Shown: positions 34,830 through 43,873 of the stretch, one piece after another
Position numbering within the stretch: the first letter of the stretch is position 1
How the letters are laid out: each line of letters starts with the position of its first letter
Assembly (NCBI RefSeq): GCF_001956045.1
Contig: NZ_MRTH01000030.1
Coordinates: 33,663-97,662 of the forward strand
Direction: 5' to 3'
Source: Paenibacillus sp. FSL H7-0331
GTDB taxonomy: Bacteria; Bacillota; Bacilli; Paenibacillales; NBRC-103111
Length of the DNA stretch: 64,000 nt
The notes under the pieces: generated by a model
The model's input: the letters and a program-made list of their open reading frames with translations, nothing else
Told to the model about the DNA's origin: nothing
Database searches by the model: none
Made by a program: the position numbers and the translations under genes

Positions 34830-36188
34830 TTATTTTTTAGAAGCCAAATTATTTGCACTATTTACAAAATCATTTAAAGCTTGCTGTGGTGTTTTGGCTT
34901 TCAGGAAAGCAGCTTGCATTTCTGGATAGAAACTTTGTCTGAGCTTAGAATACCAAGTTACACCTCTACCCAAATCTAATGTTTCCAGTTTATTCATCTC
35001 GGTAATCAGTTCAGCATAGTCCTTATTCGGCGCTGCGTATTTGGATGAGATGCGAGCTGGATCAGATACTGCAGCTTTACTTATAGCACTGACATTTTCG
35101 GGCTTCGCCAAAAATTTAATAAATTCCAGGGCAGCTTTTCTTTTTTCCGGGTCCTTCTGTTTAAATAGAGCGAGTCCATTTTCAGAGTTAATCACTAATT
35201 TTGGGGTAACACCCTCTTTGTATACAGGAATAATTCCATAAGGTTCAACATTGGAGGAATTGGCTGATCCCTTCTTAATGTCTGCAGCTATGTCCATATA
35301 TACATTGATCTGCTGATACATGGTTGCTAATTTTCCTTGTTCGAATAATTGGATGGTATCGATAGCTTCCATATTTGCAGTACCTGGGGCAACCAATCCT
35401 TCTTCCACCAGCTTTAACATGAACGTTAGGGCTTCCACTCCCTCTGGGCCGTTCAATAAATACTTGGAAAAGTCTTCATTTGCCCATTTGGCTCCGCTGC
35501 TCATAATAAGAGATTGCATTAATTGGTCTTGCTGCTCACTTTTTGCAAAAAATGCGGTCCCATAAGTGTTGTCATCTGCAACCATCTTCATGGCATCTTT
35601 CCATTGCGTCCATGTCCACTTTCTGTCTTTAGGCAATAAATGCGTCAGATTTTTTTTATCAAAGATTGCTTTGTTGACAAACATCATTCCGGGACAGCTG
35701 AATAGGGTTAGGGCATATAACTTGTTATTGTAAGTACCCAAATCCAAGTAAGATTGTTTCCAGTCGGCTTTATCCTCTTTTATGATTTCATCCAAAGGTT
35801 CTAATATGCCGTTTTTGGCATGTCTTATCATGCGAAGAGGGGTGTTATCAAGTAAAATATCGGGTGGATTATTTCCTGCTACCGCAACGTTTACTTTTTG
35901 TTCAATATCTTTAAACGGAACGACTTCGACATTTACAGTTACATTAGGATGAATTTTCTTGAATTCTTCAGCTTTTGCTTTTTCCCAATCTCCAAAGTTT
36001 GGACTATTGTAGCCATCAACATTTTTGAAAGCGGTCCCTGCCCAAAATGTAATCGTAATCGGCTTGCCGCCTTCTCCATTCATTGAAGCGTCATCCGTTT
36101 TCTTGGAATCTTCTTTCGCTACACATCCCATTGCGAACATGGACAGAATTAGTAGCATAACTACACCTTTTAACATTGATTTATGCAT
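34830..36188 (-). CDS. extracellular sugar-binding lipoprotein (CUT1 family)
   Basis: The protein of about 452 residues has a signal peptide ending in lipobox AMGC (MLLILSMFAMGCVAKE), and then the CUT1 binding-protein start ITITFWAGTAFKNVDGYNSPNF. Landmarks are AGNNPPDILLDNTPL, the FEQGKLATMYQQ region and LEFIKFLAKPENVSAISK. ATG 36188 is better spaced from GAAGGG than GTG 36197. It is first in the operon, after a TATAAT -10 box and a cre palindrome, so glucose repression is likely. The overall length is near that of UgpB/MalE-like proteins, in contrast to the longer LplA-type proteins elsewhere in the window. Confidence 0.92.
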   Translation of the reverse strand: MHKSMLKGVVMLLILSMFAMGCVAKEDSKKTDDASMNGEGGKPITITFWAGTAFKNVDGYNSPNFGDWEKAKAEEFKKIHPNVTVNVEVVPFKDIEQKVNVAVAGNNPPDILLDNTPLRMIRHAKNGILEPLDEIIKEDKADWKQSYLDLGTYNNKLYALTLFSCPGMMFVNKAIFDKKNLTHLLPKDRKWTWTQWKDAMKMVADDNTYGTAFFAKSEQQDQLMQSLIMSSGAKWANEDFSKYLLNGPEGVEALTFMLKLVEEGLVAPGTANMEAIDTIQLFEQGKLATMYQQINVYMDIAADIKKGSANSSNVEPYGIIPVYKEGVTPKLVINSENGLALFKQKDPEKRKAALEFIKFLAKPENVSAISKAAVSDPARISSKYAAPNKDYAELITEMNKLETLDLGRGVTWYSKLRQSFYPEMQAAFLKAKTPQQALNDFVNSANNLASKK

Positions 36189-36211
36189 AGTGCACACCCT
36201 TCTATTTTTTA

Positions 36212-36238
36212 TTGTAAAGCGCTTACAAAGTGATTATA
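36212..36238 (-). promoter_or_regulatory. cre box and -10 element of the importer-aldolase-amidase operon
   Basis: TTGTAAAGCGCTTACAA (36212-36228) is a near-palindromic CcpA site, and TATAAT on the minus strand lies at 36233-36238. The cre therefore covers the transcription start, a position suited to repression. A good -35 is missing, as expected for a response-regulator-activated promoter. Confidence 0.7.
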
Positions 36239-36310
36239 CCCAGATCTAGCAACATACTAAATGAACGATTTATATAGCTTTCTGTCATTTATTCAGATTA
36301 TTGCGTGCCA

Positions 36311-36342
36311 TGTTCACTTTTAGAAGAGGGATGTTCACTTTT
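36311..36342 (-). promoter_or_regulatory. direct repeats TGTTCACTTTT at 21-bp spacing
   Basis: TGTTCACTTTT occurs at 36311 and 36332, exactly two helical turns apart, upstream of the importer promoter and just after the response-regulator stop. The spacing fits tandem AraC-type binding, but the sites are about 75 bp upstream of the -10, further than in the other operons. Confidence 0.4.
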
Positions 36343-36351
36343 TTCATAAAT

Positions 36352-37542
36352 TCACTTAAATTGTTGTCTATATTGACTAGGGTTCATTCCCATTACTTTT
36401 TTAAAAATCCGGCCAAAGTAATTGATATTCACATATCCCACCTTTTCTGCAATGATATAGCTTGGAAGGTCGGTATTTCGCAAATATTCAACAGCCTTGT
36501 CGATCCTAATTTGGGTAATAAATTCTATGAAATTTTTTTTGGTCTCCTTCTTAAATACATAGCTTAAGTATCCTTCACTCATGTTCACATATTCCGCAGC
36601 CCTCTTAAGAGAGATATTTTCATTATAATGAATCTGCATATAATCAATTAACTTCTGCACTTCATTCCTGTACGATCCTCGTCTTAAAGAACCCTCTGCT
36701 TGTTCATAGGCGGTTTTCATCCCGCTTAAATGGCCAAAGGAATTACTGAAGCCAATGCTGATCGAAAGGTTCAAAAAACGTTTTACAGCCACGATCGTAT
36801 CTTCTCCCAATATGAATAATTCATTTTCTGTCTTATTGACATCTTCGTCTCCGGAGGACATAATCACCATATACTCATTTTCTTTATATCGAAGAATGTG
36901 TCCATCCATCCATTTATTCATATACCCGATAGCCAAATTCATGAAAGTATATTCACTTGCTTGATCCATTTTATCAACATCATAATGATGAATTTTCAGC
37001 AATAGAAGATAATGGTGGTTCCGATTCTTCCATTGTAAGCTATCCGCAACTTGCTTCAAACGATGATCATTGAGGGGCTCTTCCAACAACAGTCTTATCA
37101 AGGCTGCTTTTCGTGAATCATCCTGTACAGGCTCTGCATATTTATTTATCAATCCTTCACGACTCAATGCAATCTTCTTCGCTGTTTCTTTAAGTATAGT
37201 TAACAATTCCGAAGGCTTCATAGAGGTTTTGAGTATATAGTCCTCTACACCAAGCTTCATTGCATTTCTTACATATTCATAGTCATTGTGGCTGCTCAAA
37301 ACTATGATTTTAATCAATGGATAGCATTGCTTTATTTTCTCGATAAGCTCCAAACCATTCATATTGGGCATCAAAATGTCAGTCAAAACGATATCCGGCA
37401 CGGTTCGTTTGATCAATTCGAAGGCTTTCTCCCCATCCGCAGCATCCCCGACATATTGAAAGCCTTGTTCGTCCCAGTCAATCGACGACTTGATTCCAAT
37501 CCTGACTAAAATTTCATCATCAACGATCAATATCTTCAACAT
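36352..37542 (-). CDS. YesN-type response regulator with AraC domain
   Basis: The protein of about 396 residues starts at ATG 37542 (MLKILIVDDEILVRIG); the frame extends further upstream but that part overlaps the kinase gene. The receiver has phospho-acceptor Asp55 (IVLTDILMPN). The C-terminal AraC domain runs from ENISLKRAAEYVNMSEGYLSYVFKKE to FKKVMGMNPSQYRQ. It overlaps the kinase gene by 23 bases, so the pair is co-translated. The genes just downstream (importer, aldolase, amidase) are the probable targets. It is shorter than the other two YesN-type proteins in this window. Confidence 0.92.
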   Translation of the reverse strand: MLKILIVDDEILVRIGIKSSIDWDEQGFQYVGDAADGEKAFELIKRTVPDIVLTDILMPNMNGLELIEKIKQCYPLIKIIVLSSHNDYEYVRNAMKLGVEDYILKTSMKPSELLTILKETAKKIALSREGLINKYAEPVQDDSRKAALIRLLLEEPLNDHRLKQVADSLQWKNRNHHYLLLLKIHHYDVDKMDQASEYTFMNLAIGYMNKWMDGHILRYKENEYMVIMSSGDEDVNKTENELFILGEDTIVAVKRFLNLSISIGFSNSFGHLSGMKTAYEQAEGSLRRGSYRNEVQKLIDYMQIHYNENISLKRAAEYVNMSEGYLSYVFKKETKKNFIEFITQIRIDKAVEYLRNTDLPSYIIAEKVGYVNINYFGRIFKKVMGMNPSQYRQQFK

Positions 37543-39301
37543 AGGCTTTCTCCTCTTTCCGGACGTCTGCTGGAAGCACAATTTCAACGATTGTACCCGC
37601 AAACCTCTCACTATGAATAGTAATTCCATATTTTTTACCGTATTGCAATTGAATTCTATCATGAACATTCCTGATACCAACTCTATTTATTTTCCTTACA
37701 TCCTGCTTAGATGTAAAAGAATACCTAATTTCTTCTAACTTAACCGGATCAATACCCAGCCCATTATCTTTGATTTGAATAACCAATTGATGATCCAGCC
37801 GGGTAGCTGCAATATGAATGACACCTTTACCCTTCATTTGATCTATACCATGATAGATAGAATTTTCGACGATAGGCTGCAGAATAAATTTAATTACTTC
37901 ACACTGAAGCAGATCCTCAGGAATATCGTAGATGATGGAAAGCAATTCATTGTACTTGATCTTCTGAAGAATAACATAATTATGAATGTATGCTATTTCC
38001 TGTTTAAGTGTAATGATATCCTCATCTCTACCAATACTTCCTTCCAAAATGACTGCCATACAGGATAACATCTCCGCTACTTCGTGGTCCTTTCTAATAT
38101 ACGCCATCCATTTTATATTATTAAGTGTGTTAAGAATGAAGTGAGGATTAATCTGTGATTGCAGCGCCCTAAACCTCATATCTTCCTTTTGCTTATATTC
38201 CATTTTCAATCGATCCAACAAATCTTTAATCCGTATTATCATCTTATTATAGGTATGAATCAAACTGGCGATTTCATCTGTTCCCTTGACATCAATCATA
38301 TCGCTTGAGTCTTGGTTATCAATGTCGGCCATTTTCTTCTTTAGCAATTTTAAAGGCTTCGAAATTCGAAATGAAATCGAAATCGAAATCAGGAGGAACA
38401 CTAAAAAAATAACTCCGACAATAAAAATATTCGCTTTTCTTATATTGAAAATTTCCTTAAATACCGTATCATAGGGGATAAGTTGAACAATCTTCCAATC
38501 TGTTTTATGAATAGTCCTATAGCTAACGATCATCTTTTTATTGTTAATTTCATCGATCATTTGACCCTTTTCCGTTTTGATCACTTTTTGGATATAGGGT
38601 TCCCCCGACAAGTCTTTCCGAAAAAAAGAGGGTTCCGCGTGGGAGAGAACAATCCCATTCTTGTCGATCAAGAAAACTTCACCTTCAAGCTGCATCAAAA
38701 TTTTTCGTATGTCACTTTCGACAATACTTATCATAACTATTCCAATATTATCATTAGAACTGGTGTCCCTAATTAATTTTGCCACCGAAATAAGCGGACG
38801 TTTATCCGTGAATGTGTAGTTGTCAGGTTGGTATATCCATAGGAACCTATCTTTAGAATTTAGGATGTCCGGATACCACGAAGTACTTTTCAATTGTTCA
38901 TATTTGCCGGGCATTGCATACCACGATGTATACAATCCTCCTGAAAAATCCATGAAAGTAAGATAATTTTCTGTATTAATCAAGTAAGAATTATGCAAAG
39001 TTTTCATCATATTGTTCGAAATACGAAATTTCTCATAATCGGTATATTGGCTCGGTTTTTTTAACATAGAAAGTATATTTTGATCCAACGAAATGGCCGT
39101 AATAGAATTCAACATCTGTTCCAATGTATTATCTATATTTAAACTGACCAAGTTCAGAGCATCCTGGATCGAGGTCCCTATTTTGCTTTCAATCGTTTTC
39201 TCTAATGGTTTATCCAAATAGAAAAAGGTTAGACAAAAGGGAATGATCAGAAAGAAGAACATGGAGACGAAAATTTTTCCTTGAATCGTGCGAAAACCCA
39301 T
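37520..39301 (-). CDS. YesM-type sensor histidine kinase
   Basis: The kinase of about 593 residues starts at ATG 39301, after GGAAGGGTG. It has a first membrane helix (IFVSMFFFLIIPFCLTFFYL), an extracellular Cache-like domain, a second helix (ANIFIVGVIFLVFLLISISISFRI), HAMP, phospho-acceptor His387 in QINPHFILNTL, and HATPase motifs PIVENSIYHG and DNGLG. LytS/YesM class. It probably senses the sugar imported by the adjacent CUT1 system. A cre box lies about 50 bases upstream, so the sensor itself seems subject to catabolite repression. Confidence 0.93.
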   Translation of the reverse strand: MGFRTIQGKIFVSMFFFLIIPFCLTFFYLDKPLEKTIESKIGTSIQDALNLVSLNIDNTLEQMLNSITAISLDQNILSMLKKPSQYTDYEKFRISNNMMKTLHNSYLINTENYLTFMDFSGGLYTSWYAMPGKYEQLKSTSWYPDILNSKDRFLWIYQPDNYTFTDKRPLISVAKLIRDTSSNDNIGIVMISIVESDIRKILMQLEGEVFLIDKNGIVLSHAEPSFFRKDLSGEPYIQKVIKTEKGQMIDEINNKKMIVSYRTIHKTDWKIVQLIPYDTVFKEIFNIRKANIFIVGVIFLVFLLISISISFRISKPLKLLKKKMADIDNQDSSDMIDVKGTDEIASLIHTYNKMIIRIKDLLDRLKMEYKQKEDMRFRALQSQINPHFILNTLNNIKWMAYIRKDHEVAEMLSCMAVILEGSIGRDEDIITLKQEIAYIHNYVILQKIKYNELLSIIYDIPEDLLQCEVIKFILQPIVENSIYHGIDQMKGKGVIHIAATRLDHQLVIQIKDNGLGIDPVKLEEIRYSFTSKQDVRKINRVGIRNVHDRIQLQYGKKYGITIHSERFAGTIVEIVLPADVRKEEKAYVEDIDR

Positions 39302-39348
39302 AAACAATCACCCTTCCTATAACGTCATCGAAGAAATAATATATATTC

Positions 39349-39363
39349 GAAAGCGCTTACTGT
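39349..39363. promoter_or_regulatory. cre box upstream of the kinase gene
   Basis: TCGAAAGCGCTTACT matches the CcpA consensus WTGNAANCGNWNNCW with one mismatch. It lies in the divergent region between the kinase gene and gerAB. The rest of this 320-bp stretch (39364-39620) shows no further element I can name. Confidence 0.6.
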
Positions 39364-39620
39364 CAAAAATAAAAGAACAAAAAACGACAGTCAATATATC
39401 GAAATTAAATCCTCCAATCAATTGCATTAGACAACCCAATTATACAACGCAAATGGAAAACATGGATAGCTTAATAAATATACAAACGAATTGATCGTGA
39501 TGAAGTACAGGACTTTTGTGCACACGAGTACAGGTCGACGAATATAATTTCAGTCAGTATCTTTGATAAAAACATGGACAAACTAGATTATCATACCTTA
39601 TTTAGAAAAGGATGCTGAGA

Positions 39621-40715
39621 ATGCGACTTAACCCTAAACAACTTATTTCTATAATCATGCTGTTTGAAATCGGCACGACTACCTTATTTGCATTTGGAAT
39701 CAGTGCAAAGCAAGACGCCTGGATCGCCGTGATGATTAGTACGCTTGGTGCACTCGCCATGTTGTGGATATGGTTGGAAATTCAAAAAAATTACCCTGAT
39801 AAAAATTGGGTCGAAATCCTGAATGAGGTATTAGGCAAATGGCTCGGAATACCTCTAGTGATCATGTATATGTTGTATTGGAATCATATTGCCTGCTTTA
39901 ATTTGAGCGAATTCGGAGATCTTATGACGTTGACCTTTCTTACCAATACACCGAAGTCTGTAATATTCGTACCATTTGTTTTGGTTTCCTCCTATATTTT
40001 AATACTTGGACTTAATGTATTCGGTCGGACGTGTGAATTTATACTTCCCTTTATGTTAATTATGCTCTTCACCTCATATCTTCTGATCTTTATATCGGGT
40101 GAAATGCATTTTAATCAATTGCTTCCCATCATGGGAGAGGGGCCGGTTCCCGTGCTAAAAGCAGCACATCCAATTATAGGATTTCCGTTCGGAGAATCCT
40201 GTGTCTTGCTGATGTACTGGAAGTATGTTCACCCCAAAGAATCCATTCGAAAAGCATCCTTTTGGGCTGTAGGAGTATCGGGATTGGTAATTACCTTATC
40301 CGTCTTTTCGATTATCAGTGTTCTTGGAGCTGAATATGCCGCCAATATGAAAGTACCCCTCGTCAGTTTAATTCGACTTATCAATGTGGGCAATATCATT
40401 ACCCATTTGGACTTATTTGGAACCATCATCATTTTTTGGGGTACCTTATTTAAAATGATGATCTTTATTTATGCAGGGGTTCGTACGATATGTACGATCT
40501 TTAAAATACAAAATGAACACCCGGTGATTTGGGGAATCGGAATATTTAATTTTATTTATAGTTTATTCTACTTTCCAAGCATGGAATATCACCGCTTTGT
40601 AGGATTTACTGCCTTTGTAAGGAATATGAGCCCTATTTTCGGATGGACTTTACCCACCATGATCTTGCTCATCTTATGGTTGAAAAAATGGCACCAAAAA
40701 AACTATCAAACGTGA
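39621..40715 (+). CDS. spore germination receptor subunit GerAB-type (APC-like permease)
   Basis: The 364-residue integral membrane protein has about ten hydrophobic segments and the GerAB/GerKB family start LNPKQLISIIMLFEIGTTTLFAFG. Such B subunits bind the germinant in the inner spore membrane. ATG 39621 has better spacing from AAAAGG than 39612. In most genomes the gene lies in one operon with A and C subunits; here it is on the opposite strand, convergent with gerAC. Forespore (sigma-G) expression is expected; I cannot point to a sure sigma-G promoter. Confidence 0.9.
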   Translation: MRLNPKQLISIIMLFEIGTTTLFAFGISAKQDAWIAVMISTLGALAMLWIWLEIQKNYPDKNWVEILNEVLGKWLGIPLVIMYMLYWNHIACFNLSEFGDLMTLTFLTNTPKSVIFVPFVLVSSYILILGLNVFGRTCEFILPFMLIMLFTSYLLIFISGEMHFNQLLPIMGEGPVPVLKAAHPIIGFPFGESCVLLMYWKYVHPKESIRKASFWAVGVSGLVITLSVFSIISVLGAEYAANMKVPLVSLIRLINVGNIITHLDLFGTIIIFWGTLFKMMIFIYAGVRTICTIFKIQNEHPVIWGIGIFNFIYSLFYFPSMEYHRFVGFTAFVRNMSPIFGWTLPTMILLILWLKKWHQKNYQT

Positions 40716-40728
40716 GGAACAGTCGAAA

Positions 40729-40911
40729 ATGGATATCTATAATCCGTTTATCTTATTTGATCCGGTATTTATCAAGGAATCGTTAAATTCCTACGGACTC
40801 TATGTATGCTGCATACTTTTTGGAAGCAAGCTCTTTATTATGATACTGCCTTTAGTTGTACTATATCGTCTTTGTTTAATCGCTATAACCTATTTCCCAG
40901 GCAAAAAGTAA
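40729..40911 (+). CDS. small membrane protein after gerAB
   Basis: The 60-residue frame begins after GTGAGGAAC and encodes one or two hydrophobic helices (YVCCILFGSKLFIMILPLVVLYRLCLIAI) with a short basic C-terminus. It follows gerAB by 13 bases on the same strand and is bounded by the convergent terminator. I do not recognise the family. Small one- or two-helix proteins (D subunits) are known in some ger operons, which makes a similar role possible but unproven. Confidence 0.5.
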   Translation: MDIYNPFILFDPVFIKESLNSYGLYVCCILFGSKLFIMILPLVVLYRLCLIAITYFPGKK

Positions 40912-40952
40912 GGGATTCGGATGCATATGTGTTATTCAATTCCCTTACTCTT
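40905..40952. terminator. convergent terminator between gerAB unit and gerAC
   Basis: AGTAAGGGA (about 40907-40915) pairs with TCCCTTACT (about 40942-40950) around a loop of about 26 bases. It lies between the two convergent units and overlaps the gerAC stop codon. Confidence 0.55.
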
Positions 40953-42156
40953 TCGGCACAATCGGCATGTCAATGAGTCCTATTCTGCGGATAGTGGCTT
41001 GCACATGAACTTCAAACTCAACTTCCGGAAAAATCTTATCATTCCAATCTTTTTCAACCTTTTTCCACTCCTTTGGATATTTATTATGCAAAGCCTGACC
41101 GAACCCAAATATATCCGATTTCATTCTTTGTGCTTGTCGGACCGCTTTTTTAATTTCCTCTTCAATAACCACTTCTTGTTCATTTTCTATGACCTTTGCG
41201 AAACCAAGGAGTTTTCGTTCTATATCATTTTTCAACTCAATACCTTGGCTTGCAGACTCTTCCATAGAGGATTTCTGCTTGATTTTAATCAAAAAATGGA
41301 TTTTGCCGTTGATGATTTGGGGTATGATCTGACCGTGTGTACGTTTAATTTCAATCGAAACCAGTTTGTCTTTTTGAAGAGTGGAAGGTACCTGGATTAT
41401 TCCTTGCGCATTTTGAGTTACCCAGTTCAATCCTCTTGTTTCTTTAATGTTTAAATACCCTATTAATTTATTTTTCTTAAAAACGGCCGTACTTGTAATT
41501 TTTACACCTTTTGAAGTTTTCGTTTTTTTCTGCATTTCGACTTGCGGTTTTTCCTCTTCGATAATTTCCATTGCACCTAGAACTGGCTGGATGCCCGAAA
41601 CCAACAATTTTTTCGTCAACTCCAATTGATTGACGGCACTTGCGTCGGCGGATATCCGACGTACATTTCTTATGATCTTATTCAAATACGTCCCTTGAAG
41701 CGTTTCAACTCCTGTCTTTACCCCTAATATTTCTTTGGCTGTTGTCCCCTTAGCTATATAAATCCACGTCAAATCCCGTGATTCGCTCCCTCTTCGGAAA
41801 ACATCAATTAGCGGGATAATGTCTTCTTTGGCTAGTTCTTCGCTAATCACAATCACATTATTGTGGGCGAAGAACGGTTTTCGGTCAAACTGTTTTGATG
41901 CAAGTCTTATAGCTGAAAGTAATGTTTTATCTTTTACGGAGAAGATTTCAATAGGATCTTCATTTTTCACTCCACCCATAGTTTGAAGAACGCTTGTACG
42001 CACAATTTGTAATGTAACCATATATTCATTGGTTCTTGAATCTTTATCAAGCCCTACTGCAACAACTATGCCTATGTCATCCAATTCTCTGCGATCCCAA
42101 CATCCGGAAACAAGGAGTGAAACCATTATGGCGATAAAAGGTACTTTCCATTTCAT
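40945..42156 (-). CDS. spore germination lipoprotein, GerAC family
   Basis: The 403-residue lipoprotein has signal MKWKVPFIAIMVSLLVSGCWDRRELDDIGIVVAVGLDKD; the lipobox VSGC followed by WDRRELxD is diagnostic of GerAC/GerKC. Other landmarks are FFAHNNVIVISEELAKEDIIPLIDVFRR and the C-terminal domain ending near IFPEVEFEVHV. The C subunit sits on the outer face of the inner spore membrane. Its ATG overlaps the gerAA stop by four bases. Confidence 0.93.
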   Translation of the reverse strand: MKWKVPFIAIMVSLLVSGCWDRRELDDIGIVVAVGLDKDSRTNEYMVTLQIVRTSVLQTMGGVKNEDPIEIFSVKDKTLLSAIRLASKQFDRKPFFAHNNVIVISEELAKEDIIPLIDVFRRGSESRDLTWIYIAKGTTAKEILGVKTGVETLQGTYLNKIIRNVRRISADASAVNQLELTKKLLVSGIQPVLGAMEIIEEEKPQVEMQKKTKTSKGVKITSTAVFKKNKLIGYLNIKETRGLNWVTQNAQGIIQVPSTLQKDKLVSIEIKRTHGQIIPQIINGKIHFLIKIKQKSSMEESASQGIELKNDIERKLLGFAKVIENEQEVVIEEEIKKAVRQAQRMKSDIFGFGQALHNKYPKEWKKVEKDWNDKIFPEVEFEVHVQATIRRIGLIDMPIVPKE

Positions 42157-43769
42157 TTCTGCTCACCTTCATTTTCCGGTTTAGGCATGTCCGGGGCAAT
42201 GTATCTTGTTCTATTTCCTGATCCAATGGATGCAGGCCGAGTTCTCATTAACCATAAAGGCAGTCTGATAAAGGTATCTTTCAGGTCACTCCATATTAAT
42301 GGTGCAAAGGGAGCAAGAAAGGGCGTTCCGAAAGAGCTTAAAGAGCACAGATGCGCAATCATAAACATTAAACCAACACCGACCCCATAAAATCCCAAAA
42401 TGCTACTTAATATGATAAGGGCCAATCTTGCAATAATAATGAAGTCATATAAAGCTGAAACAATAAAACTTGTAATTCCTGTAAGAGCTACAACAATTAC
42501 CATCGGAGCACTAACAAGCCCCGCTTGAACCGCAGCTTGTCCGATCACTAATGCCCCTACGATGCTTACCGCTTGACCTACAGCCCGAGGAAGCCTGACC
42601 CCCGATTCCCTTAAGATTTCAAAGACGATCACCATCATCAGGGATTCAATAACAGCCGGAAAAGGGATTCCTTCGCGAGACGCAGCCATCGAAGTCAGGA
42701 GAATGGTGGGAAGCATTTCTTGATGATAGGTTTCTACCGCCACATAAGCAGCCGGGGTAATTAATGAAAAAGGAAACGAAAGCATCCTGATCCATCTTAA
42801 AAATGTAGCGGCAAAGGGTCGTGTATAATAATCTTCGCTGATTTGGAAGTTTTCGATAAATAAACGCGGAACGGTCAACACAAATGGAGTCCCATCACAA
42901 AGGATAGCCACTCTTCCTTCCAACATTTTTCCAGCCACTGCATCCACTTTTTCACTGTTTCCAATCGTTGAGAATAGCGAGAGAGGATGGTCTTCGATAT
43001 ACTGTTCAATGTATCCTGATTCTAAAATGGCATCCGTTTCAATACGTTTTAGCCTGCTGATTACTTCTTCCACAACTTTTGGATTGGCGATTCCATCAAT
43101 ATAACTAATACAAACCGTCGTATGGGTTTGTTTTCCCAGAATATAGGATTTAAAGACCAGCTTCGGATTCTTGATCTTTCTGCGAATTAACGATGTATTG
43201 GTGAGAATGGATTCCGTAAACCCTTCCTTGGGACCGCGAACGACCGTTTCCGTTTCGGGCTCGGTTACAGCTCTGGAAATAAAGCCCACCGAAGCTATGT
43301 TCAATACGGTAGAAAATCCGTCAATAAATAAAACGGTTTGCCCTGATAATACAGCACCGAGAACCTCATCCATCGAAGTGATTTCCTTTAAACTGGAAGC
43401 ACTAATAATTTGCTCTTGCACTACCTTCAACAAATTCGCAGTTTGAATCTCCCCTTCCTGTTTTTCCACGATTTGTATATTCCTCATCAAAGGTTTGATA
43501 ATACTTGTGTTAATATACTCTTGATCCGCCAAACCGTCTATCCAGCAGATAAATGCTTTTGTTTTGTTTTTGTCGCCAAGTCGGAATTCCCTGAATATGA
43601 CATCTTCGCCTTTGCTCAAGAAGCCTTTTAGCACTGAAAGGTTATGGTCCAGTTTTACATCGATTGTATATTTTAGATCATCTTCAACATTTGATTGTTG
43701 GGCGGTCGAATGTTGTCGTGATTTTGCAATTTTTAATAATTTGAAGAAGTTTTTTTGTTTTTCAAACAA
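42153..43769 (-). CDS. spore germination receptor subunit GerAA-type
   Basis: The protein of about 538 residues has a hydrophilic N-terminal half with GEDVIFREF and VRGPKEGFTESILTNTSLIRRKIKNPKL (the conserved GerA block), and a C-terminal half with four to five membrane helices, including TYHQEMLPTILLTSMAASREGIPFP and SVIRRP-like GVRLPRAVGQAVSIVGALVIGQAAVQAGLVS. TTG 43769 lies six bases after GGAGGT and is preferred over GTG 43775, which abuts it. It forms a receptor with the downstream lipoprotein and with a B subunit, probably the one encoded opposite at 39621. The same helix region occurs as a fragment at 11690-11822. Confidence 0.93.
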   Translation of the reverse strand: MFEKQKNFFKLLKIAKSRQHSTAQQSNVEDDLKYTIDVKLDHNLSVLKGFLSKGEDVIFREFRLGDKNKTKAFICWIDGLADQEYINTSIIKPLMRNIQIVEKQEGEIQTANLLKVVQEQIISASSLKEITSMDEVLGAVLSGQTVLFIDGFSTVLNIASVGFISRAVTEPETETVVRGPKEGFTESILTNTSLIRRKIKNPKLVFKSYILGKQTHTTVCISYIDGIANPKVVEEVISRLKRIETDAILESGYIEQYIEDHPLSLFSTIGNSEKVDAVAGKMLEGRVAILCDGTPFVLTVPRLFIENFQISEDYYTRPFAATFLRWIRMLSFPFSLITPAAYVAVETYHQEMLPTILLTSMAASREGIPFPAVIESLMMVIVFEILRESGVRLPRAVGQAVSIVGALVIGQAAVQAGLVSAPMVIVVALTGITSFIVSALYDFIIIARLALIILSSILGFYGVGVGLMFMIAHLCSLSSFGTPFLAPFAPLIWSDLKDTFIRLPLWLMRTRPASIGSGNRTRYIAPDMPKPENEGEQK

Positions 43770-43873
43770 GGCCACACCTCCAACAATTGTTTTTCATAGT
43801 ATAGTTAGAGTTGCAAGGTTTTATCCAGAGGAAATAAATATATTCAGTATCAGCTATGAAACGGTTTTGGTGC

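Noticed and set aside
40921..41454. Open frame of about 177 codons opposite gerAC
   Set aside because: Phe/Leu-rich translation typical of the antisense of a Lys/Glu-rich gene; gerAC is unmistakable on the minus strand.
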